Positions 35,110-43,074 of a stretch of 64,000 bases of DNA are shown piece after piece. Location of the stretch: the NCBI RefSeq assembly GCF_037044555.1, contig NZ_CP146275.1, positions 786,501 to 850,500 on the forward strand, read 5' to 3'. Both the position numbers and the translations under genes were made by a program. The stretch is from Pelagibacterium nitratireducens. Lineage in GTDB: Bacteria; Pseudomonadota; Alphaproteobacteria; Rhizobiales; Devosiaceae. Under the pieces are notes generated by a model, which was not told the origin of the DNA, did no database searches, and worked only from the letters and a program-made list of their open reading frames with translations. Position 1 is the first letter of the stretch; every line of letters starts with the position of its first letter.

Positions 35110-35646
35110 GTGAACGTCCATGCTCCAAAACGCGCCGGTCCAAAGCTCCTGCCGGACGAAAAGATCGGCGGATCTCCGAACCATTGGGTGGGGGTCGTTG
35201 AAGGCGCCGTGCTGATCGGTGGTGTGTTTGCCGTCGAAAGGCTGGGCTTGTTCGATCTGCAATCATTGCCCCTCCATCCGCTGGTTCTCGCCGTTGCGTT
35301 GATTGCCGCTCAATATGGCGCTTCGGGCGGGATCATGGCTGCGGCGATGGCTGCCGCGCTTGCCCTTCTGGGCGGAACGCTGCCTCAAAGGGTGGTGGGG
35401 GAGGGCTATTTCGAGTATCTCGCTGCAGTCTGGACGACGCCTCTGGCCTGGCTGATCATCGCCGTGCTTGTGGGGATCATCTCGGATGGGCACCGGCGCC
35501 TATTGCAGCGTTCCGAGCAGGCGCTTTTCGAAGCGCAAAAAGAGCGGGACCTGATTGCAGCGCAGTATGAGGCGTTGGCGGCCCGGGCCAAACGGCTCGA
35601 AAGGCGCGTTGCGGGGATCGAAGGCAATAATTCATCACGCCTTTGA
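35110..35646 (+). CDS. pelD: PelD-like membrane protein lacking the GAF and GGDEF domains
   Basis: A 178-residue protein with about four transmembrane segments (residues 25-125; for example HPLVLAVALIAAQYGASGGIMAAAMAAALALLGG and TTPLAWLIIAVLVGIISDGHRR) followed by a coiled coil (about 130-172, with LLQRSEQALFEAQKERDLIAAQYEALAARAKRLERRVAG). This matches the membrane part of PelD, which normally continues into a GAF domain and a degenerate GGDEF c-di-GMP receptor for a total of about 450 residues; both are missing. A GTG start with AAGGA upstream is chosen; the frame has no better ATG. No GAF-like sequence was found in other frames after the stop. It likely still helps assemble PelE-PelF-PelG. 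Confidence 0.65.
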   Translation: MNVHAPKRAGPKLLPDEKIGGSPNHWVGVVEGAVLIGGVFAVERLGLFDLQSLPLHPLVLAVALIAAQYGASGGIMAAAMAAALALLGGTLPQRVVGEGYFEYLAAVWTTPLAWLIIAVLVGIISDGHRRLLQRSEQALFEAQKERDLIAAQYEALAARAKRLERRVAGIEGNNSSRL

Positions 35647-35749
35647 AAACGATGGGGCTGTCAATATCGTAGAATCACTAGTGGGAGAACCGGAATTTAT
35701 TAACAAAGGCTTAAGACTCATACTGGGGGTCACAAGAGGGGGTAAGCAA

Positions 35750-36397
35750 ATGTTAATACAGAGGGACTTCCGCAATCCGGGTGCGGCCATCGAAGAGGCC
35801 GGATATCTGGGCTTTCAGGGAGGCGTCAAGTTCGGTGGCACCACCCGGCACAGGGAAAAGGAGCTGATCTATGCGCAAGGGGACGAGTCCGGCGACATAT
35901 TTATCGTCGAGTTCGGATGTGTCCGTGTGTCGCGGATAACACTGGAAGGCCGGCGGCTTGTTACCGGATTTCACTTTGCCGGTGAGGTCTTCGGGTTTGA
36001 AACGGGCGCCGAGCGGCAATGCTATGCCGAGGCGCTCGAGTATTCCGGGACGCGGAAATTTCATCTCGATGGCAGGGAGTTGGCCAATCCGCGGATTGCC
36101 GACATGCTGTTTGGCCACCTTGAAAGCATCCACGAGCACCTGCTTGTCCTGGGAACCCAGAATGCCATTGAACGGGTCGCTGCATTTCTCGTCGGGATTG
36201 CCGACAGGCAGGGGAGTGGGGGAGCCCGGGCTCGTCTTCCGATGTCGCGCTGCGATATCGCCGACCATTTGGGTCTGACGTTGGAAACCGTGTCGCGCGC
36301 AATTCATCGCCTGCAGGTTCTCAAGCTCATCACGCTTGTGGGCGCCCGCGATGTCCTGCTGCTCGACCGGAAGGCGCTGCTCGATCTGGGAGCCTAG
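35750..36397 (+). CDS. FixK-type CRP/FNR family regulator
   Basis: A 215-residue regulator with a cyclic-nucleotide-binding-type barrel (about 30-115) and a C-terminal winged helix. The recognition helix reads CDIADHLGLTLETVSRAIHRLQ; the E-xx-SR pattern is that of FNR/FixK proteins that bind TTGA-type boxes. It lacks the N-terminal cysteine cluster of FNR, so it is of the FixK type and depends on another sensor. The start at 35750 follows GAGGGGG; the longer frame from 35555 overlaps the pelD-like gene. It lies 100 bases after that gene and is convergent with fixJ, and a matching box exists at 31338. Confidence 0.82.
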   Translation: MLIQRDFRNPGAAIEEAGYLGFQGGVKFGGTTRHREKELIYAQGDESGDIFIVEFGCVRVSRITLEGRRLVTGFHFAGEVFGFETGAERQCYAEALEYSGTRKFHLDGRELANPRIADMLFGHLESIHEHLLVLGTQNAIERVAAFLVGIADRQGSGGARARLPMSRCDIADHLGLTLETVSRAIHRLQVLKLITLVGARDVLLLDRKALLDLGA

Positions 36398-36406
36398 AAC
36401 CGTTCA

Positions 36407-36427
36407 GGATTTGATTGACTCAAATCC
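36407..36427. terminator. Inverted repeat after the FixK-type gene
   Basis: GGATTTGA and TCAAATCC are exact inverted repeats with a five-base spacer TTGAC. It begins ten bases after the stop codon. It could act as a weak terminator or protein site, but there is no T-run, and the TTGA spacing (five, not six) does not fit a FixK box. Confidence 0.35.
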
Positions 36428-36445
36428 TTGGCGCTAAACCCTTGT

Positions 36446-36501
36446 TTCGTCGCATGTCCGAACCGCAAAACCGTTTCCACTTTTGCTGGAAACGCTCTAG
36501 G
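36446..36501. repeat. Rhizobiales-type intergenic repeat
   Basis: The stretch with TCGCATGTCCGAACCG, AAAACCGTTTCCAC and TTTTGCTGGAAACGCTCTAG resembles a short repeat found widely between genes of rhizobia and relatives. GTTTCCA and TGGAAAC form a hairpin. Only one copy was recognised in this window. Confidence 0.5.
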
Positions 36502-36534
36502 TTGGGGATGTCTGACTGCCCTTATTGCGTGTTC

Positions 36535-36559
36535 AGATAAAGTGACGTCCACCTTATCT
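36535..36559. terminator. Possible terminator between the FixK-type gene and fixJ
   Basis: AGATAAAGTG and CACCTTATCT form a ten-base stem with one wobble pair and a five-base loop. It lies in the convergent gap just after the fixJ stop. There is no long T-run. Confidence 0.35.
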
Positions 36560-36572
36560 CAGCACGCCCGAG

Positions 36573-37199
36573 CTAATCGCGCGCTGCGTAGTGGTCGGAA
36601 CCCTCGACGGCCATTCGGACCAGCTCCGCGAGACTGTGGGCCTGCATCTTGGTCATGATCGTGGCGCGATAGACTTCGACCGTTCGGGGACTGAGCCCGA
36701 GATTGTGAGCAATGGACTTGTTGGGGAGCCCGTTGACGACGCCATCGAGCACCTGGCGCTCCCGCGCGCTTAGCGACTCCAGCTTGTCACGAGCCGCCTG
36801 GCGTTGCTGACGCACCTGGCTTTTTTCCTGTGCGGCGGCGCAAACCCTTTTGAGGGTGGACAGGATCACCTCTTCACTGAATGGCTTTTCGATGAAATCG
36901 CTGGCGCCGGCCTTCATGGCCTCGACGGCAGCCAGCACATCTCCGTGGCCGGTCACAACGATTACCGGCAGGGTGTTTCCGTTCTTGCGCAAGCGCCGCA
37001 GCAGGTCGAGCCCGTTCATTTCCGACATGCGCAGATCGGTTATCAGGCAGGAGTCCTCCAGATTTTCCGCCGTATCGAGGAACTCGGCCGCTGAAGCGTA
37101 TTTTCGTGATCGCCAGCCCGACGCGGCAAGCAGGAACGATAGCGACTGGCGAACTGGTTCTTCGTCGTCCACGATATGGATCAGGAAATCACTCGTCAT
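36573..37199 (-). CDS. fixJ: Response regulator FixJ
   Basis: A 208-residue two-domain regulator. The receiver domain (about 1-120) has the acidic pair in IVDDEE, the phosphorylated Asp in CLITDLRMSEMNG, the Thr of VVTGHGDV and the Lys of IEKPFSEE. The C-terminal LuxR-type helix-turn-helix has LSARERQVLDGVVNGLPNKSIAHNLGLSPRTVEVYRATI. The ATG at 37199 overlaps the fixL end by 11 bases; the longer frame to 37289 lies inside fixL. FixJ phosphorylated by FixL at low oxygen activates fixK-type genes, and such a gene lies convergently at 35750. Confidence 0.9.
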   Translation of the reverse strand: MTSDFLIHIVDDEEPVRQSLSFLLAASGWRSRKYASAAEFLDTAENLEDSCLITDLRMSEMNGLDLLRRLRKNGNTLPVIVVTGHGDVLAAVEAMKAGASDFIEKPFSEEVILSTLKRVCAAAQEKSQVRQQRQAARDKLESLSARERQVLDGVVNGLPNKSIAHNLGLSPRTVEVYRATIMTKMQAHSLAELVRMAVEGSDHYAARD

Positions 37200-38742
37200 G
37201 GGCCTGAATCTCTCTGTCGACCAAGGGAAGGGTGAACGTGAAAATGGTTTCTCTGCCAGGGATGGTACGGGCACTGATTGCGCCTCCATGTGCTTCGATT
37301 ATGCGCTTGGAAATCGAAAGACCGACCCCCATGCCGCGGCGTTTTGTGGTTACGAACGCCTTGAAGATTTCTTCACCGAAATCGGGGTGAATGCCCTGCC
37401 CGGTATCGCTGAGTTCGATGCGCGCGAACTTGCCGCTCCGGCGCGTCCGTATAGTGACCACCTTGCGTGCGCTGGTTTGCACGGCGTCGGTGGCGTTGCG
37501 CAGGAGGTTGACGATCACCTGCTGGATCTGGGTCGGGTTGCCCAGCGTCTCGAGCGGTCCGGGGGTCAGGTCGAGTTCGGTGAGAATGCCGTCTTCGCGG
37601 GTTCCGGCCAGGGCGAGCGCCATGGCACCCTCGATCAGTGTGTTGACGTTGACGATCTCCTTGTCGATTTCGCCTTGCGCCATGAAAATGCGCAGATGAT
37701 GGATGATGTCGCCGGCACGCAGGGCCTGAGTTGCCGCCGCCGCAAGCGACTCGCGCAAGGCGGGCAGCATGGCGGGATCGAAAACTTCAAGCATGCGCTT
37801 GGCGCCCTGGACGTAGTTGCTGATGGCCGAAAGGGGCTGGTTGATTTCATGGGCAAGGGCGGACGCCATTTCCCCCATTTCGCTCATGCGCGAAAGCCGG
37901 GCGAGTTCGGCTTCGGTCTGTTCGAGCCGGGTTGCGGCCCGCTCACGCTCGGTCATGTCGCGCGCAAAGCCGATGAACAGCAGGCCTTCGCCGGTTGCTA
38001 TCCTGACCACGTCGATGCTCATGGGGAAGGTGGTGCCATCACTGCGCTTGCCCCGCAGCAACCGGTTGCGGCCCAGAAACCGGGCAAAGCCGGTGGGCGG
38101 GTAGTCCGCGTTGCCCATGTTGTCGGGGTGATGGGTTTCAGCCATCAGGATATGGACATTGCGGGTCAACACCACCTTTTCGCGATAGCCGAACAATCGC
38201 TCGGCGGCAGCGTTGAACGAAACGATCTCTCCGCTCGGCTTGCTGGCTATGGTTGCGTCCGAGATGGTGTCGAGGATGGCCTGCAGATAACTCTCGCGCC
38301 GTTGCAGGAGCTTGCTGGCCATAAGGGCCTTGTTTCGCTCCTCGCGCAGGATGCCACCGAGCCAGGCGATGCCCAAACCCACACCAGCGAACAAGATGAG
38401 GTTCGAGCTCTGGGAGGCACGGTCTTCCTCGGTGAAAAAATACACGAGTGGCAGCGCCAGGACCATCGTGAACACGCCGGGCGCCATGCCACCCAGGCCG
38501 GCGGCAAGCAGAATGGCCAGCGCAAAAAAAAGGTCGTTAAACGACGAGGTGAAAACGGGTGCGATGGCCAGCTTGAGAGTGCTGACAAAGATCAGCCCTG
38601 CCAGTCCAACCACGTAGGCAATTATAATGTCCCTCGGCAGCCCCATGACATCAGATGCATCCGGTTTGCCGATGCAAGTTAAAAACTTGTCAGAAAAGCG
38701 GCAAGTAAATTTAAAAAGAGCAGGGAATAAAGTGTTCGGCAC
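37189..38742 (-). CDS. fixL: Oxygen-sensor histidine kinase FixL
   Basis: A 517-residue kinase with several N-terminal transmembrane helices (about 35-130), a PAS domain (about 145-275), and HisKA and ATPase domains. The PAS part AAAERLFGYREK, VHILMAETHHPDN, FLGRNRLLRGKRSDGTTFPMSIDV matches the heme PAS of FixL; the His pair of ETHHPD is the candidate heme ligand position, and RxxRG is the arginine region that senses bound oxygen. The phospho-acceptor is in MASALAHEINQPL, followed by NLLRNATDA and DTGQGI. The GTG at 38742 is a weak start; an in-frame ATG at 38646 (MGLPRD) is possible. It precedes fixJ with an 11-base overlap. Confidence 0.85.
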   Translation of the reverse strand: MPNTLFPALFKFTCRFSDKFLTCIGKPDASDVMGLPRDIIIAYVVGLAGLIFVSTLKLAIAPVFTSSFNDLFFALAILLAAGLGGMAPGVFTMVLALPLVYFFTEEDRASQSSNLILFAGVGLGIAWLGGILREERNKALMASKLLQRRESYLQAILDTISDATIASKPSGEIVSFNAAAERLFGYREKVVLTRNVHILMAETHHPDNMGNADYPPTGFARFLGRNRLLRGKRSDGTTFPMSIDVVRIATGEGLLFIGFARDMTERERAATRLEQTEAELARLSRMSEMGEMASALAHEINQPLSAISNYVQGAKRMLEVFDPAMLPALRESLAAAATQALRAGDIIHHLRIFMAQGEIDKEIVNVNTLIEGAMALALAGTREDGILTELDLTPGPLETLGNPTQIQQVIVNLLRNATDAVQTSARKVVTIRTRRSGKFARIELSDTGQGIHPDFGEEIFKAFVTTKRRGMGVGLSISKRIIEAHGGAISARTIPGRETIFTFTLPLVDREIQAHDE

Positions 38743-38936
38743 TGCAACTGCCCCCGTCTTTTCCTGAACCGGAAATCGAGAACGGGCCGAATGGTTGCGT
38801 CGTGGATGGTTCGACAGACATCAGGGCAAACGCATTTGAATCGCGCACGCCGTCCGCGTGGGGTTGGTTGGTCCCTTGTACCCGTGAACGAAGAAGTCGA
38901 AAAGCGCTATGAGGCGTTCAGGACCGACCCGTGCCT

Positions 38937-39341
38937 TTAGTTGCTGCTCAACAGGCGCGTAGCGAAATAGCCTGCGGTAGCTGCCGTTCCGGTAAGGGCG
39001 GCGCCCCAGACAATGTCGACGATAGTGACCATGACCGACCAGTCCCTGACAGTTGCAAGGTTGGTCATGTCGTAGGTGCCGTAGGCGACAAGGCCCAGAA
39101 TGGCGCCGGCGATCAGAGCCTGGGTCCAGTTTCCGGACTGCATGGCCGGGGCGACGGCAAAGTAAACGATGCCGCCGATATAGAACAGATAGAAGGCGCC
39201 GGCGGCCGCGAGATTGGGCTGGTCGAGCAGGACGTGGCCGATCTGTTCGCGATAGAAGCCGAAAGCGACCCGCGAAAGCCAGAAATAGTCGATGGCGAAA
39301 AAGACGATGGCTGTTCCGATATAGGCAATAACGTAAGGCAT
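38937..39341 (-). CDS. DUF2177 family membrane protein
   Basis: A 134-residue protein with four transmembrane helices and the family pattern IDYFWLSRVAFGFYREQIGHVLLDQPN near the N-terminus. Its start could be ATG 39341 (with GAGG upstream) or ATG 39353, which overlaps the chrR stop as ATGA. Genes of this family accompany RpoE-ChrR modules in other alphaproteobacteria as members of the singlet-oxygen regulon, together with the FAD-oxidoreductase and DUF1365 genes found here at 40822 and 42174. Its biochemical role is unknown. Confidence 0.85.
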   Translation of the reverse strand: MPYVIAYIGTAIVFFAIDYFWLSRVAFGFYREQIGHVLLDQPNLAAAGAFYLFYIGGIVYFAVAPAMQSGNWTQALIAGAILGLVAYGTYDMTNLATVRDWSVMVTIVDIVWGAALTGTAATAGYFATRLLSSN

Positions 39342-39349
39342 GTGGTCCC

Positions 39350-40009
39350 TCATATCCCCAGCATTGGCTGAAAAAGACGTACGATCCAGCTCTTGAATTT
39401 GAGCGGGGCTTCGGTGACGGCAAGGCAGATGCAATCAGCATCGTTTGTGGCGACCGGCTGATGGGTCAGGCTGCCATCGGCAATCTCGATATCGCCGCGG
39501 GTGAATGTACCGTCTTCGTCGGCAAAGGCACCGGAGAGGACCAGGGTCATTTCCATGCCGCGATGGGTGTGTTCGGGCACCGGCTTGCCGGCCGGAATGC
39601 GCAAAAGACGTGCGACCGCGCGGCCATCGCGGATGGGGATAATGAACTGGGCGGCGCCAGGCATGGGTTTCCAGCGAATGGCATCGACGTCCGAACCGAC
39701 ATAGGAGCGCAACGGTTCTGGAAGGACAGGCGCCGATCCGCCGGAGGCGCCACGACGCGCGGGCTTTGCGGTGGGTAAGGGCGCGTTGGAGATACGGGCC
39801 TTGACCGCCTGCCAGCCGGCATCGCCGCCCGCGGCTGGTTCGATGGTATCGAGCAGTTCGCCGCCCGCGCCCTCGATCATGGCGTAGCGTTCACGGCACT
39901 CCGGGCAGACGGCCAGATGGGTTGCGACGGCGAGCGAAAAGCCCTCGGCGAGCGTACCGGCGGCATGATCGAGCAGGATGTCTTCATCGAGATGGTGGAC
40001 GATGCTCAT
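39350..40009 (-). CDS. chrR: Zinc-dependent anti-sigma factor ChrR
   Basis: A 219-residue ChrR-type protein. The N-terminal anti-sigma domain has the zinc ligands His6, His15 region and CPEC (Cys35, Cys38) in LAVCPECRERY; the C-terminal cupin domain (about 100-200) has PEHTHRGMEMTLVLSGAFADEDG with its metal-binding histidines and glutamate. It holds RpoE inactive until singlet oxygen or related stress. It starts within the rpoE stop (ATGA overlap), the normal arrangement. Confidence 0.92.
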   Translation of the reverse strand: MSIVHHLDEDILLDHAAGTLAEGFSLAVATHLAVCPECRERYAMIEGAGGELLDTIEPAAGGDAGWQAVKARISNAPLPTAKPARRGASGGSAPVLPEPLRSYVGSDVDAIRWKPMPGAAQFIIPIRDGRAVARLLRIPAGKPVPEHTHRGMEMTLVLSGAFADEDGTFTRGDIEIADGSLTHQPVATNDADCICLAVTEAPLKFKSWIVRLFQPMLGI

Positions 40010-40581
40010 GAGCGATCCTCCAACGCGGTGCGCAACTTGGCGAAGGCCAGTCGGATGCGGGATTTGACGGTACCCAGCGGCAGGCCGAGCTTTTCGGAGA
40101 TCGTACTGTGAGATGCTTCCTCAAAGAACGAGAGCTTTAGGAGCTCAAGCTGTTCGGGAGGGAGAGTTTGCATGGCGCGGTGAAGCCGGTCGGCATCCTC
40201 GTTCATGTCGAAGGCCGCGTCGGCCGGCCTGATTTCGGCGGGAACGAAAGCGGGATCGTTCGGGTCGAAATCGGGACGGTTCGTCTTGCGCCAGTGGTCG
40301 ATGCGCTGGTTGCGCGCGATGGTGAAAATCCATGTCGAGACATTGCCCTTGTCGGGGCTGTATTGGGCGGCCTTGTTCCAGACCGCCACCATTGTTTCCT
40401 GCATCAATTCCTCGGCGAGCTGCCCATCGCGGGAGAGCTTGGCCATATAGGCGCGCACCCGGGGGCCGTAATAGCGGAACAGCTCTTCAAAAGCGGCAAC
40501 GTCGCGCGACGTGGCGACTGCAAACAGTTTCTGGCGCATCACGATATTGAGCGCCTTCTTGTCACTGGGGTCGACAGCCAT
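40006..40581 (-). CDS. rpoE: ECF sigma factor RpoE (ChrR-linked, ECF11 type)
   Basis: A 191-residue ECF sigma factor. Region 2 is FEELFRYYGPRVRAYMAKL, EELMQETMVAVWNKA and GNVSTWIFTIARNQRIDHWRK; region 4 is LPPEQLELLKLSFFEEASHSTISEKLGLPLGTVKSRIRLAFAKLR. The start is somewhat uncertain: ATG 40581 (MAVDPSDKK) is used, and the frame is open much further upstream. A good RpoE promoter (TGATCC-N18-TAAATC) lies at 40730-40701, suggesting autoactivation. It governs the response to singlet oxygen in related organisms. Confidence 0.9.
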   Translation of the reverse strand: MAVDPSDKKALNIVMRQKLFAVATSRDVAAFEELFRYYGPRVRAYMAKLSRDGQLAEELMQETMVAVWNKAAQYSPDKGNVSTWIFTIARNQRIDHWRKTNRPDFDPNDPAFVPAEIRPADAAFDMNEDADRLHRAMQTLPPEQLELLKLSFFEEASHSTISEKLGLPLGTVKSRIRLAFAKLRTALEDRS

Positions 40582-40700
40582 CTTGTCGGTACGCGCAATT
40601 CCTCTGGGGGCCGGACGCACAGCATACCTACGCTGCGCCGCCAAGGGCTTTGAAGTCTGCCATGCTGCCGGATCGATTGAAAGCACTGTCGTCATGCATC

Positions 40701-40730
40701 GATTTACGGGCGCACAATGGGGGCGGATCA
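40701..40730 (-). promoter_or_regulatory. RpoE-type promoter of rpoE-chrR
   Basis: On the minus strand the -35 element TGATCC (40730-40725) is followed by 18 bases and TAAATC (40706-40701), close to the TGATCC-N18-TAA pattern known for Rhodobacter RpoE. It lies about 110 bases before the rpoE ATG and fits autoregulation. A weaker candidate facing the other gene is GCATCC-N18-TACCTT at 40762-40791. Confidence 0.7.
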
Positions 40731-40821
40731 CAGCTGCAAGAATAAAAATCTCTCTTTGCGTGCATCCGTTTCGGCGTCTGGCTCGTACCTTAGTGAAACC
40801 CAAACAAGGACAAGCCGACCC

Positions 40822-42177
40822 ATGTATCTCGACGCTGGCCCCAAAGGACCGAAAGGCACCAGGCGTATTGCCGTGATCGGAAGCGGAATTTCCGGGCTCT
40901 CGGCCGCCTGGCTGATGAGCCAGTCCCATGATGTGACGCTTTATGAGGCCGATTCTCGGATCGGGGGGCATTCCAATACCGTCGATGTCGATTATGACGG
41001 CAAAACGATCCCGGTCGATACCGGGTTCATCGTCTACAATGAAGGGAACTATCCCAATCTCGTTGCGATGTTCGACCATCTGGGCGTTGCAACAGAGCTC
41101 TCCTGGATGTCGTTTGGCGCCTCGATCGATGGGGGGGCTTTCGAATATTGTTCGGACCCGCTGGGGCTGATCGGGCAGAAATCGAACGTAGTGCGCCCGC
41201 GCTTCTGGCGCATGCTTTCCGATATCGTGAAATTTTCCCGCTCGCACCGCGAAATTCTCGCCGATGGCAGCCTGACCCAGGTCGGGTTGGCCGATTATCT
41301 GGCCGAAAACGGGTATTCCGAGAGCTATATCGCGGATCATATCCTGCCCATGGCGGCGGCGATCTGGTCGTCTTCGGCTACCGATATCCGCAATTACCCT
41401 GTGCAGGCCTTCGTGCGATTTTTCCTCAATCACGGGTTGCTCGATCTTTACAACCGTCCGTTGTGGCGGACGGTAACGGGCGGCAGCCGGGAATATGTTT
41501 CGCGGTTGGTGGCGGGCTTTAGGGGAACGGTGCGGCTTTCAACCGGGGTGAGCCGGATCGAGCGGCATTCGGGTGTAGTGACGATAACCGATGCGCGCGG
41601 GCATAAGGACATCTTTACCGACGTCTTGATCGCCACTCATGCGGATCAGGCGCTGGCCATGCTTTCGGACGCCGATGACGACGAGCGAGCACTGCTCGGG
41701 GCCTTCGAATATACGCACAACGAAGCGGTGCTGCACACCGACAAGCGCCTGATGCCCAAGCGCAAATCGGTATGGTCGAGCTGGAATTATATCGGCGAGC
41801 GCGAGTGGGACGGGGACAGCCCGTTGTGCGTTACCTACTGGATGAACAAGCTCCAGAATATCGACAAGAAATACCCCCTGTTCGTGACGCTCAATCCCAG
41901 CCGTGACATCGATACGGCGACGATCTTTGAGACGTTTGACTATACTCATCCGCTTTTCGATCAGAAGGCGATGGCGGCTCAAAAAGAGCTCTGGCGCCTG
42001 CAGGGCCGTGGCGGTGTGTGGTTTGCCGGAGCGCATTTCGGCTCGGGTTTTCACGAAGACGGGTTGCAGGCTGGCCTGGCCGCGGCCGAAGATATGGCAG
42101 GGGTGCGCCGTCCCTGGACGGTGGAGAATGCCTCGGGCCGTATCCATATCGGAACCGAAAGGGTTGCCGCCGAATGA
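40822..42177 (+). CDS. FAD-dependent oxidoreductase (amine-oxidase fold) of the RpoE-ChrR regulon
   Basis: A 451-residue flavoprotein. The dinucleotide-binding motif IAVIGSGISGLSAAWLMSQSHDVTLYEADSRIGGHS lies at residues 15-50, followed by DTGFIVYNEGNYPNLVAMF and, at the C-terminus, GVWFAGAHFGSGFHEDGLQAG. These blocks are typical of the NAD/FAD-binding protein that sits beside DUF1365 and cyclopropane-fatty-acid-synthase-like genes in RpoE regulons. The ATG at 40822 has AAGGAC upstream. It is divergent from rpoE and overlaps the DUF1365 gene start by four bases. Work in other bacteria links such genes to modified (furan) fatty acids, but the reaction here is not shown. Confidence 0.85.
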   Translation: MYLDAGPKGPKGTRRIAVIGSGISGLSAAWLMSQSHDVTLYEADSRIGGHSNTVDVDYDGKTIPVDTGFIVYNEGNYPNLVAMFDHLGVATELSWMSFGASIDGGAFEYCSDPLGLIGQKSNVVRPRFWRMLSDIVKFSRSHREILADGSLTQVGLADYLAENGYSESYIADHILPMAAAIWSSSATDIRNYPVQAFVRFFLNHGLLDLYNRPLWRTVTGGSREYVSRLVAGFRGTVRLSTGVSRIERHSGVVTITDARGHKDIFTDVLIATHADQALAMLSDADDDERALLGAFEYTHNEAVLHTDKRLMPKRKSVWSSWNYIGEREWDGDSPLCVTYWMNKLQNIDKKYPLFVTLNPSRDIDTATIFETFDYTHPLFDQKAMAAQKELWRLQGRGGVWFAGAHFGSGFHEDGLQAGLAAAEDMAGVRRPWTVENASGRIHIGTERVAAE

Positions 42178-42956
42178 GCGATGGCGCGATTTATGCCGGA
42201 GAGGTTGTGCATGTGCGGCACAGGCCGCGCGCGCATACGCTGCGCTATCGCGTTTTTTCGCTGCTCGTCGATCTCGACCGGCTCGATGCACTCGATAAAA
42301 GGCTCAGGCTTTTTTCCCACAACCGGTTCGGCGCGTTCAGCTTTCGCGATGCTGACCATGGGGACGGGGAGAGGGGCGGATTGCGGCGCTGGGCCGAGCG
42401 GCTGCTGGCTGATGCGGGGATCGCGGGTGAAGGCCTCAGAATCGAAATGCTCTGCTACCCGCGGATTTTCGGATATGTCTTTAACCCGATCACCGTCTAT
42501 TTCTGTTCGGACAGCCAGGGGATGCGGGCTATCCTCTATGAGGTGTGCAACACGTTTTACGAGCGGCACACCTATGTGATCCCGGTGGGCGATCATGCTG
42601 GGGGTCCGGTGCGGCAGTCCTGCGCCAAGGAACTCTACGTTTCGCCTTTCGTGCCCATGCAGGCGCGCTATGATTTCAAGATCACGCCGCCGGCCGAAAA
42701 GGTTCAGATCGCCATCAATGAGCATGATGGCGAGGGCGCGCTGCTCTATGCGGCCTTTACCGGCAAGCGCGAGGAATTGAGCGACAGGAGTCTGGGGGCT
42801 GCGCTGTTGCGCTATCCGCTGATGACGCTGAAAATCATGGGCGGCATCCATTGGGAAGCACTCAAGCTCTGGCTCAAGGGCAATCCGGTGTTCACGCACA
42901 AAAAGGCGCGTGAAAAGATTTCCCATTCGGTAATCGGCACGGCGCCGGCCGAATAG
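42174..42956 (+). CDS. DUF1365 family protein
   Basis: A 260-residue protein of the DUF1365 family, with the typical start AIYAGEVVHVRHRPRAHTLRYRVFSLLVDLDRL, the middle IEMLCYPRIFGYVFNPITVYFC, and VCNTFYERHTYVIP. No transmembrane segment is evident. The ATG overlaps the FAD-oxidoreductase stop (ATGA), and the pair is conserved in RpoE-ChrR regulons. It probably acts with the oxidoreductase on membrane lipids, as suggested by similar operons, but this is inference. No cfa-type methyltransferase follows here, which is a difference from some other species. Confidence 0.88.
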   Translation: MSDGAIYAGEVVHVRHRPRAHTLRYRVFSLLVDLDRLDALDKRLRLFSHNRFGAFSFRDADHGDGERGGLRRWAERLLADAGIAGEGLRIEMLCYPRIFGYVFNPITVYFCSDSQGMRAILYEVCNTFYERHTYVIPVGDHAGGPVRQSCAKELYVSPFVPMQARYDFKITPPAEKVQIAINEHDGEGALLYAAFTGKREELSDRSLGAALLRYPLMTLKIMGGIHWEALKLWLKGNPVFTHKKAREKISHSVIGTAPAE

Positions 42957-43023
42957 GCATCAGCGCCGCTCATCGATCCATCACCAATCGGCGTTTTGAG
43001 CGAAGCGGTGCTTCCTTTAAGCT

Positions 43024-43059
43024 TGATGCAAATCGACCCTTGAAGGTCGAACATCATGC
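43024..43059. promoter_or_regulatory. Dyad symmetry upstream of the ALDH7-type gene
   Basis: Inner arms TCGACC and GGTCGA around CTTGAA, and outer arms TGATG and TCATGC, make a nested inverted repeat about 20 bases before the ribosome site of the aldehyde dehydrogenase gene. It may be an operator or an mRNA hairpin. No regulator gene is adjacent. Confidence 0.4.
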
Positions 43060-43074
43060 AAAGAGGAAACATTG

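Noticed and set aside
35555..36397. Long frame covering the FixK-type gene that could be the missing end of PelD
   Set aside because: The sequence from 35750 is a complete FNR/FixK protein, and no GAF or GGDEF-like residues occur between 35646 and 35750, so it is not a frameshifted PelD.
36407..36427. Inverted repeat containing TTGA and TCAA as a FixK/FNR box
   Set aside because: The half sites are five bases apart rather than six, and it lies downstream of the gene. It is better treated as a hairpin.
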